Positions 1 through 8,072 of a stretch of DNA of 37,999 nt are shown here, one piece after another (within the stretch, counting starts at the first letter, position 1; each line of letters starts with the position of its first letter). Source of the DNA: Betaproteobacteria bacterium (GTDB taxonomy: Bacteria; Pseudomonadota; Gammaproteobacteria; Burkholderiales; Burkholderiaceae_C); NCBI GenBank assembly GCA_028870715.1, contig JAGWOZ010000007.1:1-37999 (forward strand). Reading direction: 5' to 3'. The position numbers were made by a program, and so were the translations under genes. Below the pieces are notes generated by a model. It saw nothing but the letters and a program-made list of their open reading frames with translations, did no database searches and was not told the DNA's origin.

Positions 1-563
1 TAAAGCGGTGCTTGTGGTTTGGTCGTGCCGGTGCCGCTTGCCCCGAGCCGCTGCGCCCCCTGTTTCAAAGCACGGTCAACAAAAGCCTGGTAAAAGTCGG
101 GCTCTCCCGCTCCCACCAGCCGATCCGCTACCTCCTGACCATCGGGGCCGAAGAACAGCACGGTAGGAGCCAGACTCACCTTGTAATGCTGTGCCAGTGC
201 CTGGCCAGTGGTCGCCTTGCCGCGGAAATCGAGCAAACGGTAGTCCGGCTCCATCTCAACTTGCAACACGACATACCCATCCTTTGCCAACCATTGGTAG
301 GTGCTTTTGCGCAGACGCTCACAGTAAGTGCACCCCGGCAAACTGAACATGACGACCAGAGGCTGGTGCTGCGCCGCGGTGCGGGCGACGCTTGCCTGCA
401 AATTGCGTGCAGGGGCCAGGGGCGTGTCGCCTCGTGACACCCCGGCCATCGAGAGCGACAGGCCGATTGTGGCCACCGTACCAAACAGCAAAGCGCGCAG
501 GCGCCCGCGCAAGACGGCAGCCGTGGAACGTGGTGCAAAACAGTTGAAATATGAGTGCAGCAT
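1..563 (-). CDS. Exported thioredoxin-fold protein, cut by left window edge
   Basis: The frame runs from an ATG at 563, preceded by a clear GGAGG ribosome binding site, to the window edge. All 187 codons are open and the last two visible bases (TA) could begin the stop codon, so the gene is nearly or fully complete. The N-terminus has a basic stretch and a hydrophobic segment (about residues 24-41), which suggests export or membrane anchoring. The active-site motif GCTYC (Cys78, Cys81) and a later APT cis-proline motif fit the thioredoxin-like superfamily, probably a periplasmic thiol-disulfide or thiol reductase protein. Its partner is unknown. It is divergent from the lipoprotein gene at 613 across 49 bp. 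Confidence 0.8.
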   Translation of the reverse strand, partial: MLHSYFNCFAPRSTAAVLRGRLRALLFGTVATIGLSLSMAGVSRGDTPLAPARNLQASVARTAAQHQPLVVMFSLPGCTYCERLRKSTYQWLAKDGYVVLQVEMEPDYRLLDFRGKATTGQALAQHYKVSLAPTVLFFGPDGQEVADRLVGAGEPDFYQAFVDRALKQGAQRLGASGTGTTKPQAPL

Positions 564-612
564 GGCAATGCCTCCGGCCGTGTGGATGCACGCATACACG
601 GATAATGCTTCT

Positions 613-1185
613 ATGCTAAATCCCTTTCGACACCCCGCGCGACTTTGTGGCTGGCACAACCTTGTCGCGCTCCTGATCGCCGCAAGCAGCCTGGCCGCTT
701 GTTCGCCAGCCCTCAATTGGCGCGACATTCGGCCCAAGGACATCGACATTTTGCTCACGTTCCCTTGCAAGCCGCAACAGATCGCCCAGAGTGTGCAACT
801 GGCCGGCAAAATCGTCCGGATGAGCATGACGGGTTGTGCCACGGATGGCATGACCTTTGCCCTGGCGCATGCGGACATGGGCGATCGCACGCTGGTTGGC
901 CCTGCCATGACAGCGCTGCACACGGCTGCGCTGCAAAACGTCGCGGGTCACGTGATGCACAGCCAACCCGCCGGGGTGGCGCACGCCGCGCACGACCTGC
1001 CCGACGCCCTGGACCTGGAGATCGCCGGTACATCGCCCAGCGGCAAGCCCTTGCGCGAACGCGTGGTGCTTTTTGCGCAGGGCACCCAAGTGTTCCAGAT
1101 CACGACCTTCGCGCAGACCTCGCACTATCGTGCCGACGCGGCGCAGACCTTTTCCAGCTCAGTGCGGCTGCCCGCTCCAGGCTGA
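613..1185 (+). CDS. Putative lipoprotein of unknown function
   Basis: The predicted product is 190 aa. The start at 613 places a typical lipoprotein signal at the N-terminus: basic residues, a hydrophobic stretch, then the lipobox LAAC, predicting acylation of that Cys and anchoring in a membrane facing the periplasm. The mature part has no motif I recognise. Two further cysteines occur (FPCKP and TGCAT). It lies 70 bp upstream of the PTS EIIA gene on the same strand and divergent from the thioredoxin-fold gene. The open frame extends upstream to 328, but that part overlaps the opposite-strand thioredoxin gene and is not expected to be translated. Confidence 0.7.
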   Translation: MLNPFRHPARLCGWHNLVALLIAASSLAACSPALNWRDIRPKDIDILLTFPCKPQQIAQSVQLAGKIVRMSMTGCATDGMTFALAHADMGDRTLVGPAMTALHTAALQNVAGHVMHSQPAGVAHAAHDLPDALDLEIAGTSPSGKPLRERVVLFAQGTQVFQITTFAQTSHYRADAAQTFSSSVRLPAPG

Positions 1186-1255
1186 CGCCCCTCAGTCCAA
1201 GCGGATGTTGCAATGCAGCTAAACTGCCGCAACAAGCAAACAGGAGTTGCCCTGC

Positions 1256-1678
1256 ATGCCCGGGATTCTCATCATCGCCCACACCCCGCTCGCCAGCGCC
1301 CTGCGTGACTGCGCGGCGCACGTGTACGCAAGCTGCCCGATTGGCCTGGAGGCGATCGACGTTCCCGCCGACGCGTCACCTGAAGCCATGCTCGGGCAAG
1401 CCAAGCTGGCGCTTGAACGTGTCGCCAGCGATGGCGCAGCGCTGGTGCTCGTGGATGCGGCCGGCGCAACTCCCTGCAACCTTGCCCAACGCCTTGCCGC
1501 AGCGCCCGGCATGTCTGCCGTGCGGGTGGTATCTGGCGTGAACCTGCCCATGCTGCTGCGCACCGTGTGCTACCAAAAGGAGCCACTGGACGCGCTCGTC
1601 ACGCGCGCACTGGATGGCGGCCAACGCGCCATCGCGGAGTTGCACCTCGACGAGGTGTCCGAGGTCCCCAGATGTTGA
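1256..1678 (+). CDS. PTS mannose/fructose-type EIIA component
   Basis: This 140-aa protein belongs to the EIIA-Man fold family. The N-terminal beta strand ends in IIAH, placing the phospho-accepting His at residue 9 as in ManX-type EIIA domains. The start at 1256 is chosen because AGGAG lies 9 nt upstream; an in-frame TTG at 1247 is less likely. It ends 7 nt inside the HPr gene, so the two are translationally coupled. No EIIB or EIIC genes are present. Together with HPr and enzyme I this indicates the truncated, regulatory PTS known from betaproteobacteria, in which EIIA phosphorylation state signals rather than drives sugar uptake. The output target is not visible here. Confidence 0.88.
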   Translation: MPGILIIAHTPLASALRDCAAHVYASCPIGLEAIDVPADASPEAMLGQAKLALERVASDGAALVLVDAAGATPCNLAQRLAAAPGMSAVRVVSGVNLPMLLRTVCYQKEPLDALVTRALDGGQRAIAELHLDEVSEVPRC

Positions 1679-1941
1679 AGCGCGACTTGATCATCGCCAA
1701 TAAGCTGGGGCTGCATGCCCGGGCATCGGCCAAGCTCACCAAGCTCGCCTCGGAGTTCGCCAGTGACGTTTGGCTGAGCAAGGGGTCGCGACGCGTCAAC
1801 GCCAAAAGCATCATGGGCGTGATGATGCTCGCAGCAGGCCAGGGGTCAAAAATCGCGGTTGAAGCCGATGGGGACGACGCACAGCAGGCGCTGGACCAAA
1901 TCGCACTTTTGGTCGACGACAAGTTTGGCGAGGGCGAATAG
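1672..1941 (+). CDS. ptsH: Phosphocarrier protein HPr
   Basis: The 89-aa product has the normal HPr length. His15 in KLGLHARASA is the residue phosphorylated by enzyme I, and Ser46 in NAKSIMGVM is the regulatory serine that HPr kinase/phosphorylase (HprK) modifies in many betaproteobacteria. The ATG at 1672 overlaps the EIIA stop (ATGTTGA). HPr should relay phosphate from enzyme I (4683-6440) to the EIIA at 1256. The neighbouring EI gene is separated from it by three unrelated genes, which is unusual. Confidence 0.95.
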   Translation: MLKRDLIIANKLGLHARASAKLTKLASEFASDVWLSKGSRRVNAKSIMGVMMLAAGQGSKIAVEADGDDAQQALDQIALLVDDKFGEGE

Positions 1942-2025
1942 CCGCTGGCCACAGGGCACTGATGGCGGTTGCGAGGTGCTCGAAACCGGCCGCAGGCGCC
2001 ACTGCAACATTTCCACACACGCGTG

Positions 2026-2040
2026 GCAAACACCTGCAAA
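2026..2040 (+). promoter_or_regulatory. Candidate response-regulator operator: GCAAA-N5-GCAAA direct repeat
   Basis: Two GCAAA pentamers sit 10 bp apart (2026-2030 and 2036-2040), 60 nt upstream of the Spy/CpxP-like start. OmpR-family regulators bind tandem half-sites with about 10-bp periodicity, and the CpxR consensus is GTAAA-N5-GTAAA, so this differs by one base per half-site. The link to the regulator encoded at 2733 is inference from position and spacing. Confidence 0.4.
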
Positions 2041-2099
2041 ACTCGGCGCGCATGATGCGGTGCATTGTCCCTTCGAGGGACGCACCTGGAAAGTTGATC

Positions 2100-2693
2100 A
2101 TGTCCCACAACGCTCTGACCGTCACACTGCGCAAATACGCCGCCCCCTGGAGAATTGTGGGTGCCTTCGCGCTTGGCCTGTGCCTGCAGGAAGGCAATGC
2201 AATGGCGCAGAATGCCCCATCACGGCCTGACGTGGCGGCCGTGAGCCCCGCCGCCCCCTCGACAAGCGCAGGCGTGCAAAACCGCGCGAGGTGCCACTGG
2301 AGAGGACACGGCGCTGCTCGCCGCATGCGGACTCTGCTGGACCGCGTGCATGCCACACCGGAACAACGCGAGCGCATCCGCGAGCTGCGGACCACCACGA
2401 TAAAAAACAATCGATCGCTGATGCAGCAGATGCGCGCGCTCAGGGGCGACCGCATGCGGCTTCTGGCCGCCTCCACGATCGACCGCGGCGCGCTGGAAAC
2501 GTTGCGCAGCAAGCAAATGCGGCTGTCCGACGAATTGTCCAAGAACATGAGCCAGATGCAGTACGAGATTGCCGAGGTTCTCACCCCGGCACAGCGTCAG
2601 GAGATCTATCGGCTGCTCGAAGAGCGCCAGCAACATTGCACAAGGCATGGTGGCTATGGTCCGACGGGCCCTGGCGCCGGGTACCGGCAATAA
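2100..2693 (+). CDS. Spy/CpxP-family periplasmic LTxxQ protein
   Basis: The predicted product is 197 aa with a signal peptide ending near NAMA. The mature part is very basic, Arg/Met-rich and helical. Two degenerate LTxxQ motifs are visible, HATPEQRERI and LTPAQRQEIY, which is the signature of the Spy/CpxP family. Family members are periplasmic ATP-independent chaperones or negative sensors of envelope two-component systems. It lies 39 bp upstream of an OmpR-type regulator and kinase, a typical arrangement for an accessory stress sensor. The start at 2100 gives the best signal peptide, with GGAAAG upstream; ATGs at 2052 and 2055 are alternatives. Confidence 0.75.
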   Translation: MSHNALTVTLRKYAAPWRIVGAFALGLCLQEGNAMAQNAPSRPDVAAVSPAAPSTSAGVQNRARCHWRGHGAARRMRTLLDRVHATPEQRERIRELRTTTIKNNRSLMQQMRALRGDRMRLLAASTIDRGALETLRSKQMRLSDELSKNMSQMQYEIAEVLTPAQRQEIYRLLEERQQHCTRHGGYGPTGPGAGYRQ

Positions 2694-2732
2694 TCTCACC
2701 CAGGTGCGCTCTGCGCCAACGATGGCACGCCA

Positions 2733-3455
2733 ATGAACCCCCGCGTTCTGCTGATTGAAGACGATACCCGGCTCGGCCAGATGGTGGACGACTACCTCAG
2801 CGGCGCGGGCTGGCAGGTCCAGCGCGCTGCGACCTTGGCCCAGGCGCGTGCCGCGCTGCACTTGGGCGACGCGGTGGGTCACGGCCCTGGCTTCGACGCC
2901 ATCGTGCTCGATCTCATGCTTCCCGATGGCGATGGGCTGGACTTCTGTCGGGACCTGCGTGCCGCCGGGAGCGATCTGCCCGTGCTCATGCTCACGGCGC
3001 GCGGAGATCCGCTCGACCGTGTGATTGGCCTGGAGCTCGGCGCTGACGACTACCTGCCCAAGCCGTTTGAGCCGCGCGAGTTGAAGGCCCGACTTCGCGC
3101 CATTGTGCGACGTCGTCAAGGTGCAGTGGAAACCTCGCAAGTCTTGAGATTTGGCAAACTGGAGGTCGATCCAGCGGCGCGCCAGGTTCGCATTGACGGC
3201 GAAGTGCGGCCGCTCACCGGCTATCAGTTTGACCTGCTGCTTGCGCTGGCGCGCCATCCCGGACGCGTACTCTCGCGTGACTTCCTTCTCGACGCCGTGA
3301 AGACGAGTGATGCGCAGGATGTCTACGACCGATCCATCGATGTGCACATCAGCCGCATTCGCGCAGCGCTCGAAGATGATCCGCGGCACCCGCGCCGCAT
3401 CCTCACCCTGCGCGGTGCCGGTTACGTGTTCGCGCGCAGCCAGGACGTGGCGTAA
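2733..3455 (+). CDS. OmpR/PhoB-family response regulator
   Basis: The 240-aa product has an N-terminal receiver domain (about 4-118) with acidic pocket EDD (9-11), phosphoacceptor Asp60 in VLDLMLPDGDG, and the conserved Lys in YLPKPF. A C-terminal winged-helix DNA-binding domain (about 140-238) carries the DVYDRSIDVHISRIR recognition region and the RGAGYVF wing. It is a CpxR/RstA-like transcription regulator. The cognate kinase follows 13 bp downstream. The upstream Spy/CpxP-like gene is the likely target or accessory sensor. Confidence 0.95.
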   Translation: MNPRVLLIEDDTRLGQMVDDYLSGAGWQVQRAATLAQARAALHLGDAVGHGPGFDAIVLDLMLPDGDGLDFCRDLRAAGSDLPVLMLTARGDPLDRVIGLELGADDYLPKPFEPRELKARLRAIVRRRQGAVETSQVLRFGKLEVDPAARQVRIDGEVRPLTGYQFDLLLALARHPGRVLSRDFLLDAVKTSDAQDVYDRSIDVHISRIRAALEDDPRHPRRILTLRGAGYVFARSQDVA

Positions 3456-3468
3456 CGCTGCGCATGAG

Positions 3469-4632
3469 ATGGATAGCCAGGCCTCAACCCCCTCGACCAG
3501 CAATGCCAGGTCGGGCCTGACGCAGCAAGAGCGAAGCCAGGCGGCGGGCGCGCCGGCTGGCTTCGCCGTGCGCATGCCGCTTTGGGCGCGCATCGGTCTG
3601 GCTCTCGCGCTGGCGCTTCTGGTGCAGGCTTTGGTGTCGGCCATGGTGATGCACTGGCTGTTCTTTTCCGATCCCCAGGAGGTGGCGCTACGGCATGAAA
3701 TGTTTCGCGCTTTCATGCATGTCTATGGCATCCAGCCCTCGCCTTGGCGGCGACTGCTGCTGTCACCCCTGACCACGACCGTGCTCACGGCTGTCGTCGT
3801 CGGCGCCGTCACCTTTCCTCTGATGCGTCACCTCACGCGCAGGCTGCAACGCCTGCAACGCGGTGTGCAAGCGCTGGGAAACCTCGACCTGGGCGCGCGC
3901 GTCCCTGTTGAAGGGCGTGATGAGGTTGCAGCACTGGCGGTGGCGTTCAACCAAGCTGCCGGGCGCATCGAGACACTGGTGAACAGTCACAAATCGCTGC
4001 TTGCCTACACGTCGCATGAACTGCGTACACCGCTTGCGCGCTTGAGCATGGCGCTGGAAACCCTGGGACAGCCCGCGCCACACGACACGGCGCGTGAGGC
4101 CGCCTTCGATGAGGCCCGTCGCGATCTTGCCGAACTGGATGAACTTATCGGCACCATCCTCCTGTTCAGCCGGCTCGATGCCGCAGGCACACGCGCGCTT
4201 GACGTGCGGGAGGTGGACGTGCTGGCTGTGGCAGCCGAGGAAGCGGCGCGGGAGAATATCGAGGTGCAGGGCGACTGGGTGCGGATTCAGGGCGATGAAC
4301 GCCTTCTGCGCCACGCGATCCGCAACCTGCTGGATAACGCCCGCAAGCACGCGCCTGGGCACCTGGCCGAATTGACCGTGCAGCTCACGGCGCGTGGCGC
4401 GCGCGTGACTGTCTGTGACCGAGGTCCGGGTGTGCCGCTGGCCGAGGTCGAACGCATATTCGAGCCGTTCATTCGCCTCCACGGCCGGGGGGACGGCAGC
4501 GGCCTGGGTCTACCCCTTGTGCGACGCATTGCGCGGCTGCATGGTGGCGATGCGTACTATGAACCAAATCCCAAAGGCGGCGCCTGCTTCGTGCTCGACG
4601 TGGCCAGCTTGGACCCTGCCCTGCGCCCCTAG
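3469..4632 (+). CDS. Two-component sensor histidine kinase
   Basis: The 387-aa product has two membrane segments (about 41-64 and 96-118) that enclose a short periplasmic loop of about 30 residues, then HAMP (about 119-172), HisKA with phospho-His183 in TSHELRTPLARL, and a HATPase domain with the N box NLLDNARKHAP, DRGPGVP and GSGLGLPLVRRI. The small periplasmic loop contrasts with the large sensor domain of CpxA and suggests that sensing is by membrane stress or the neighbouring Spy/CpxP-like protein. The start at 3469 leaves a long Ser/Thr/Gln-rich N-terminus; ATG 3574 (MPLWAR) is a reasonable alternative. Confidence 0.93.
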   Translation: MDSQASTPSTSNARSGLTQQERSQAAGAPAGFAVRMPLWARIGLALALALLVQALVSAMVMHWLFFSDPQEVALRHEMFRAFMHVYGIQPSPWRRLLLSPLTTTVLTAVVVGAVTFPLMRHLTRRLQRLQRGVQALGNLDLGARVPVEGRDEVAALAVAFNQAAGRIETLVNSHKSLLAYTSHELRTPLARLSMALETLGQPAPHDTAREAAFDEARRDLAELDELIGTILLFSRLDAAGTRALDVREVDVLAVAAEEAARENIEVQGDWVRIQGDERLLRHAIRNLLDNARKHAPGHLAELTVQLTARGARVTVCDRGPGVPLAEVERIFEPFIRLHGRGDGSGLGLPLVRRIARLHGGDAYYEPNPKGGACFVLDVASLDPALRP

Positions 4633-4682
4633 AATCGTGCCGGCCTAACCACGCCGTACCGCACGGCATCTACCATTGCGCC

Positions 4683-6440
4683 ATGGCACTGCAAATCTTC
4701 GGTATTCCGGTTTCTCGGGGCATCGCCGTCGGGCGCGCGGTGCTGATGTCCTCCGCGCGCCTGGACGTCGCACATTATTTTGTCGACCCCGGCCACGAAG
4801 AGCAGGAAGTCAACCGCTTGCGTGCAGCGCGCCAGGCCATACGCGCTGAACTGGACGCGCTGCAACTGGAGTTGCCGAGTGACGCCCCGCCCGAACTCAG
4901 CGCCTTCATCGACGTGCACAAGATGCTGCTCGACGATCCGCAGATTGGCCGCGAAACGGCCACTTGGATCCGCAAGCGGCGTTACAACGCCGAGTGGGCG
5001 CTAACTGCCCAACTGGAAGTGATTGGACGCAGCTTCGACGAGATGGACGACGCGTACCTGCGCGAGCGCAAGGCCGACGTGGAGCAAGTCGTCGAGCGTT
5101 TGCTTCGTGCGCTGCGCGGCACCGGCGGCATGGCCCGCGGCACGGCCGGAGACGAAGACCTGGTGCTGGTGGCCCACGATATCGCCCCGGCCGACATGAT
5201 GCAGTTCAAGCAGGGCGTATTCCGCGGGTTCGTCACCGATGTGGGCGGCAAGACCTCGCACACCGCCATCGTCGCGCGCAGCCTGGACATCCCGGCCGTG
5301 GTCGGCGCGCGTGAGGCCAGTCGCCTCATTCGTCAGGACGACTGGATCATCATCGATGGCGACAGCGGCCTGCTCATCGTCGACCCCTCGCCCATCATTC
5401 TCGAGGACTACCGCGTGCGCAAGCAGGAGTCCGAACTCGGCCGCCAGCGCCTCACGCGTCTGAAAAACACGCCGGCCCGCACGCTGGACGGACAGATGGT
5501 GGAACTGCTCGCAAACATCGAGCTGCCCGATGATTGTGAAACAGCGCTCGCGGCAGGCGCTGCTGGAATTGGCCTATTCCGGACCGAGTATCTGTTCATG
5601 AATCGCGCCCACGACCTGCCCGGCGAGGAGGAACAGTATGAAGCGTACCGCCGCGTGGTGCAGGGCATGAACGGGCGTCCAGTCACCATACGCACGATCG
5701 ATATCGGCGCTGACAAACCCCTTGATGCGGAGGCAAACTACCGGGACGGCGAGTTCACCCACCTCAACCCCGCACTGGGCTTGCGCGCGATTCGCTACAG
5801 CCTGTCAGACCCGGCCATGTTTCGGGTGCAGTTGCGTGCGCTGTTGCGTGCCGCAACCCATGGTCCGCTGCGCATTCTCATCCCCATGCTGGCGCACGCC
5901 ACCGAGGTTCACCAGACCTTCATTCAGCTCGACATGGCCCGCGCCGAGCTGGCAGCATCGAATCGGCCGCATGGTGCCCCCGAGACTGGCGCCATGATCG
6001 AAGTACCTGGCGCGGTGCTCATGTTGCCCCTGTTCCTCAAACACTTCGACTTCATCTCGGTCGGCACGAACGACTTGGTGCAGTACACGCTGGCCATCGA
6101 CCGTGCCGATGAGAGCGTCGCCGGCCTGTACGATCCGCTGCATCCGGCCGTGCTGCAACTGTTGGCTCAGACCATTGCCCAAGCACACGCGGCTGAGAGC
6201 TGGAAGGGACGCGCCGTCCACGTCAGCGTATGCGGCGAAATGGCGGGCGACCCGACCCTCACCCGCTTGTTGCTGGGACTGGGCCTGCGGAGTTTTTCCA
6301 TGCATCCGGCACAACTGCTGAGCGTCAAGCAGGAGGTGCTGCGCGCCGATTGCGCCAGGCTCGCACCTTTGGCACGAGCCGTATTGGCCGAATACGAGCC
6401 CGAGGGCCAGCAGCGTGCACTGGCCGCGCTCATGAACTGA
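4683..6440 (+). CDS. ptsI: PTS enzyme I (PEP-protein phosphotransferase)
   Basis: The 585-aa product matches the length of enzyme I. It has the N-terminal HPr-binding and swivelling phosphohistidine region, with His193 in GGKTSHTAIVARS, and a C-terminal PEP-binding TIM barrel containing GLFRTEYLFM, GTNDLVQYTLAIDR and the catalytic Cys in VSVCGEMAGDP. It autophosphorylates from PEP and passes phosphate to HPr. It starts 50 bp after the histidine kinase, so it may be transcribed with the two-component genes rather than directly with ptsH. Confidence 0.97.
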   Translation: MALQIFGIPVSRGIAVGRAVLMSSARLDVAHYFVDPGHEEQEVNRLRAARQAIRAELDALQLELPSDAPPELSAFIDVHKMLLDDPQIGRETATWIRKRRYNAEWALTAQLEVIGRSFDEMDDAYLRERKADVEQVVERLLRALRGTGGMARGTAGDEDLVLVAHDIAPADMMQFKQGVFRGFVTDVGGKTSHTAIVARSLDIPAVVGAREASRLIRQDDWIIIDGDSGLLIVDPSPIILEDYRVRKQESELGRQRLTRLKNTPARTLDGQMVELLANIELPDDCETALAAGAAGIGLFRTEYLFMNRAHDLPGEEEQYEAYRRVVQGMNGRPVTIRTIDIGADKPLDAEANYRDGEFTHLNPALGLRAIRYSLSDPAMFRVQLRALLRAATHGPLRILIPMLAHATEVHQTFIQLDMARAELAASNRPHGAPETGAMIEVPGAVLMLPLFLKHFDFISVGTNDLVQYTLAIDRADESVAGLYDPLHPAVLQLLAQTIAQAHAAESWKGRAVHVSVCGEMAGDPTLTRLLLGLGLRSFSMHPAQLLSVKQEVLRADCARLAPLARAVLAEYEPEGQQRALAALMN

Positions 6441-6488
6441 GGGCGGCAGCGCCGACCACGCCGCGCGCGGCACTTCACCTTTTCCGCC

Positions 6489-8072
6489 ATGACCCAATCC
6501 TCTTCAGCATCGCCGCATCAAGGGCAGGCGCTTCAACGGCTTTCCCGGCGCCGATTTTTGCGCTGTGGCCTGTGCGGCTTTTCCTTGTTCCTGGGCGTTC
6601 AAGCGGACACGCGCGCAGCCGAAGATGAACCGATCGCAAGCCTGCCGGCGCTGGGCGATGCGGCGCAAGGCGTGCTGTCGCCCGCCGTGGAAACCCGGCT
6701 TGGCCAGCGCATCATGTCCGAGATGCGCCAGCAACCTCAATACCTTCACGACGTCCTATTGCGTGACTACCTCCAGGGTATCGTCGAACGGCTCACCCCG
6801 GCCGCCGACGCGGCCGCAGAACCAGATGCCCCGCACCACTTCGGCGTGTTCCTGCTGCGTGACCCCACCTTCAACGCCTTCGCCCTTCCCGGGGGCGAAA
6901 TCGGCGTTCATACCGGACTGGTGGTGGACGCGCAAGCCGAGGCGCAGCTGGCCGCGGTCTTCGCGCACGAGCTCTCGCACGTCACCCAGCGCCATATCGC
7001 GCAGCGACTGGCGCAGGCGGGCACCGGCAATCTTTTGTCCATCGGCTCGCTGGTGCTCGCCATTCTGGCCGGCGCCGCCGGCAGCGGACAGGCCGCCGAA
7101 GGGCTCGCACTCGGTGGACAGGCGGCCGCAGTGGACCGCGCGTTGCGCTTTTCGCGCAACAACGAACGCGATGCCGATCGCGTCGGCACCGGGATACTGC
7201 GTGCTGCCGGCTATCCTCCCCAGGCAATGGCCAGCATGCTCGAGCGGTTGCAGAGCTTGTCGCGGCTGGATAACGCCAGCGTCTTCGCATTCCTCCAAGA
7301 CCACCCACTGACAAGTGAACGCATCGCCGACGCGCAGGCACGTGGTGGCAACCAGCCCCTCCCCCCGGACCGCAGCCTGCCGTTTTGGTTGATGAATGCC
7401 CGAGCGCGCGTGCTGACTTACCAGCGCACGGACGACCTGCGTCGCCTCGCCGAGCAACTGGCGCAGCCGTCGCCCGACCGCCCCCAGGACTTCCCAGCTC
7501 AGCAGGTCGCTTGGGCCTATGGCCAAGCGCTGGCATGGCTCGACATCAAGCGGCTACGTGCAGCGGACGCGGCCCTCGAAGAGGCCACACGCCTGTCCGC
7601 GAGCTTCAGCGCCCACGATCGCCTGCCGCTTGATTTGGCCCAAGGTGAGATGTTGCTCGCTCGCTCGCAGCCGCAGGCCGCAGTGGATCTCGCGCGCCGC
7701 TTGCGTACCGTGGATGCAACCTCGCGCGCCGTCCTCCACCTGCAGGCACGCGCGCTACTAGCCTTGCCCGACAAGCATGCAGCACGCGATTTCCTGCGTG
7801 AACAGACCGTGCTGCACCCGCGCGACGCGCGGATGTGGACCTGGCTTGCCCAGGCCTACGCGGCCACGGGAGAATTTGCAGCCCAGCACCGGGCCACCGC
7901 GGAGGCATATGCCCTGCAGGGCAATCTTGAAGGCGCGGTGCTTCAACTCAAGATCGCCCAGAAGACGCCGGGCGCCAACTACTTCGAGGCCTCCATCATC
8001 GACGCCCGCCTGGAGGCGCTGCAGCAGCAATTGAAGCAGGACAAAAAGCTTGACAAACTACTTCCGCAATGA
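6489..8072 (+). CDS. M48-family metalloprotease with TPR domain, BepA-like
   Basis: The 527-aa product contains the zinc motif HELSH (160-164), with the third ligand probably Glu226 in NNERDAD, followed by a helical TPR-like C-terminal half. This is the architecture of BepA/YfgC, a periplasmic protease-chaperone for outer-membrane protein and LptD quality control. The signal region contains SRRRFLR followed by a hydrophobic stretch, which fits the Tat consensus (S/T-R-R-x-F-L-K), so export may be Tat-dependent. Its stop overlaps the start of the next gene by 4 nt (ATGA), so the two are translationally coupled. Confidence 0.9.
   Translation: MTQSSSASPHQGQALQRLSRRRFLRCGLCGFSLFLGVQADTRAAEDEPIASLPALGDAAQGVLSPAVETRLGQRIMSEMRQQPQYLHDVLLRDYLQGIVERLTPAADAAAEPDAPHHFGVFLLRDPTFNAFALPGGEIGVHTGLVVDAQAEAQLAAVFAHELSHVTQRHIAQRLAQAGTGNLLSIGSLVLAILAGAAGSGQAAEGLALGGQAAAVDRALRFSRNNERDADRVGTGILRAAGYPPQAMASMLERLQSLSRLDNASVFAFLQDHPLTSERIADAQARGGNQPLPPDRSLPFWLMNARARVLTYQRTDDLRRLAEQLAQPSPDRPQDFPAQQVAWAYGQALAWLDIKRLRAADAALEEATRLSASFSAHDRLPLDLAQGEMLLARSQPQAAVDLARRLRTVDATSRAVLHLQARALLALPDKHAARDFLREQTVLHPRDARMWTWLAQAYAATGEFAAQHRATAEAYALQGNLEGAVLQLKIAQKTPGANYFEASIIDARLEALQQQLKQDKKLDKLLPQ

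Noticed and set aside
2220-3716. A 498-codon open frame on the minus strand across the two-component genes
   Set aside because: It is a GC-driven shadow frame. The opposite strand encodes clear response-regulator and kinase motifs, and the antisense product has no recognisable domain.
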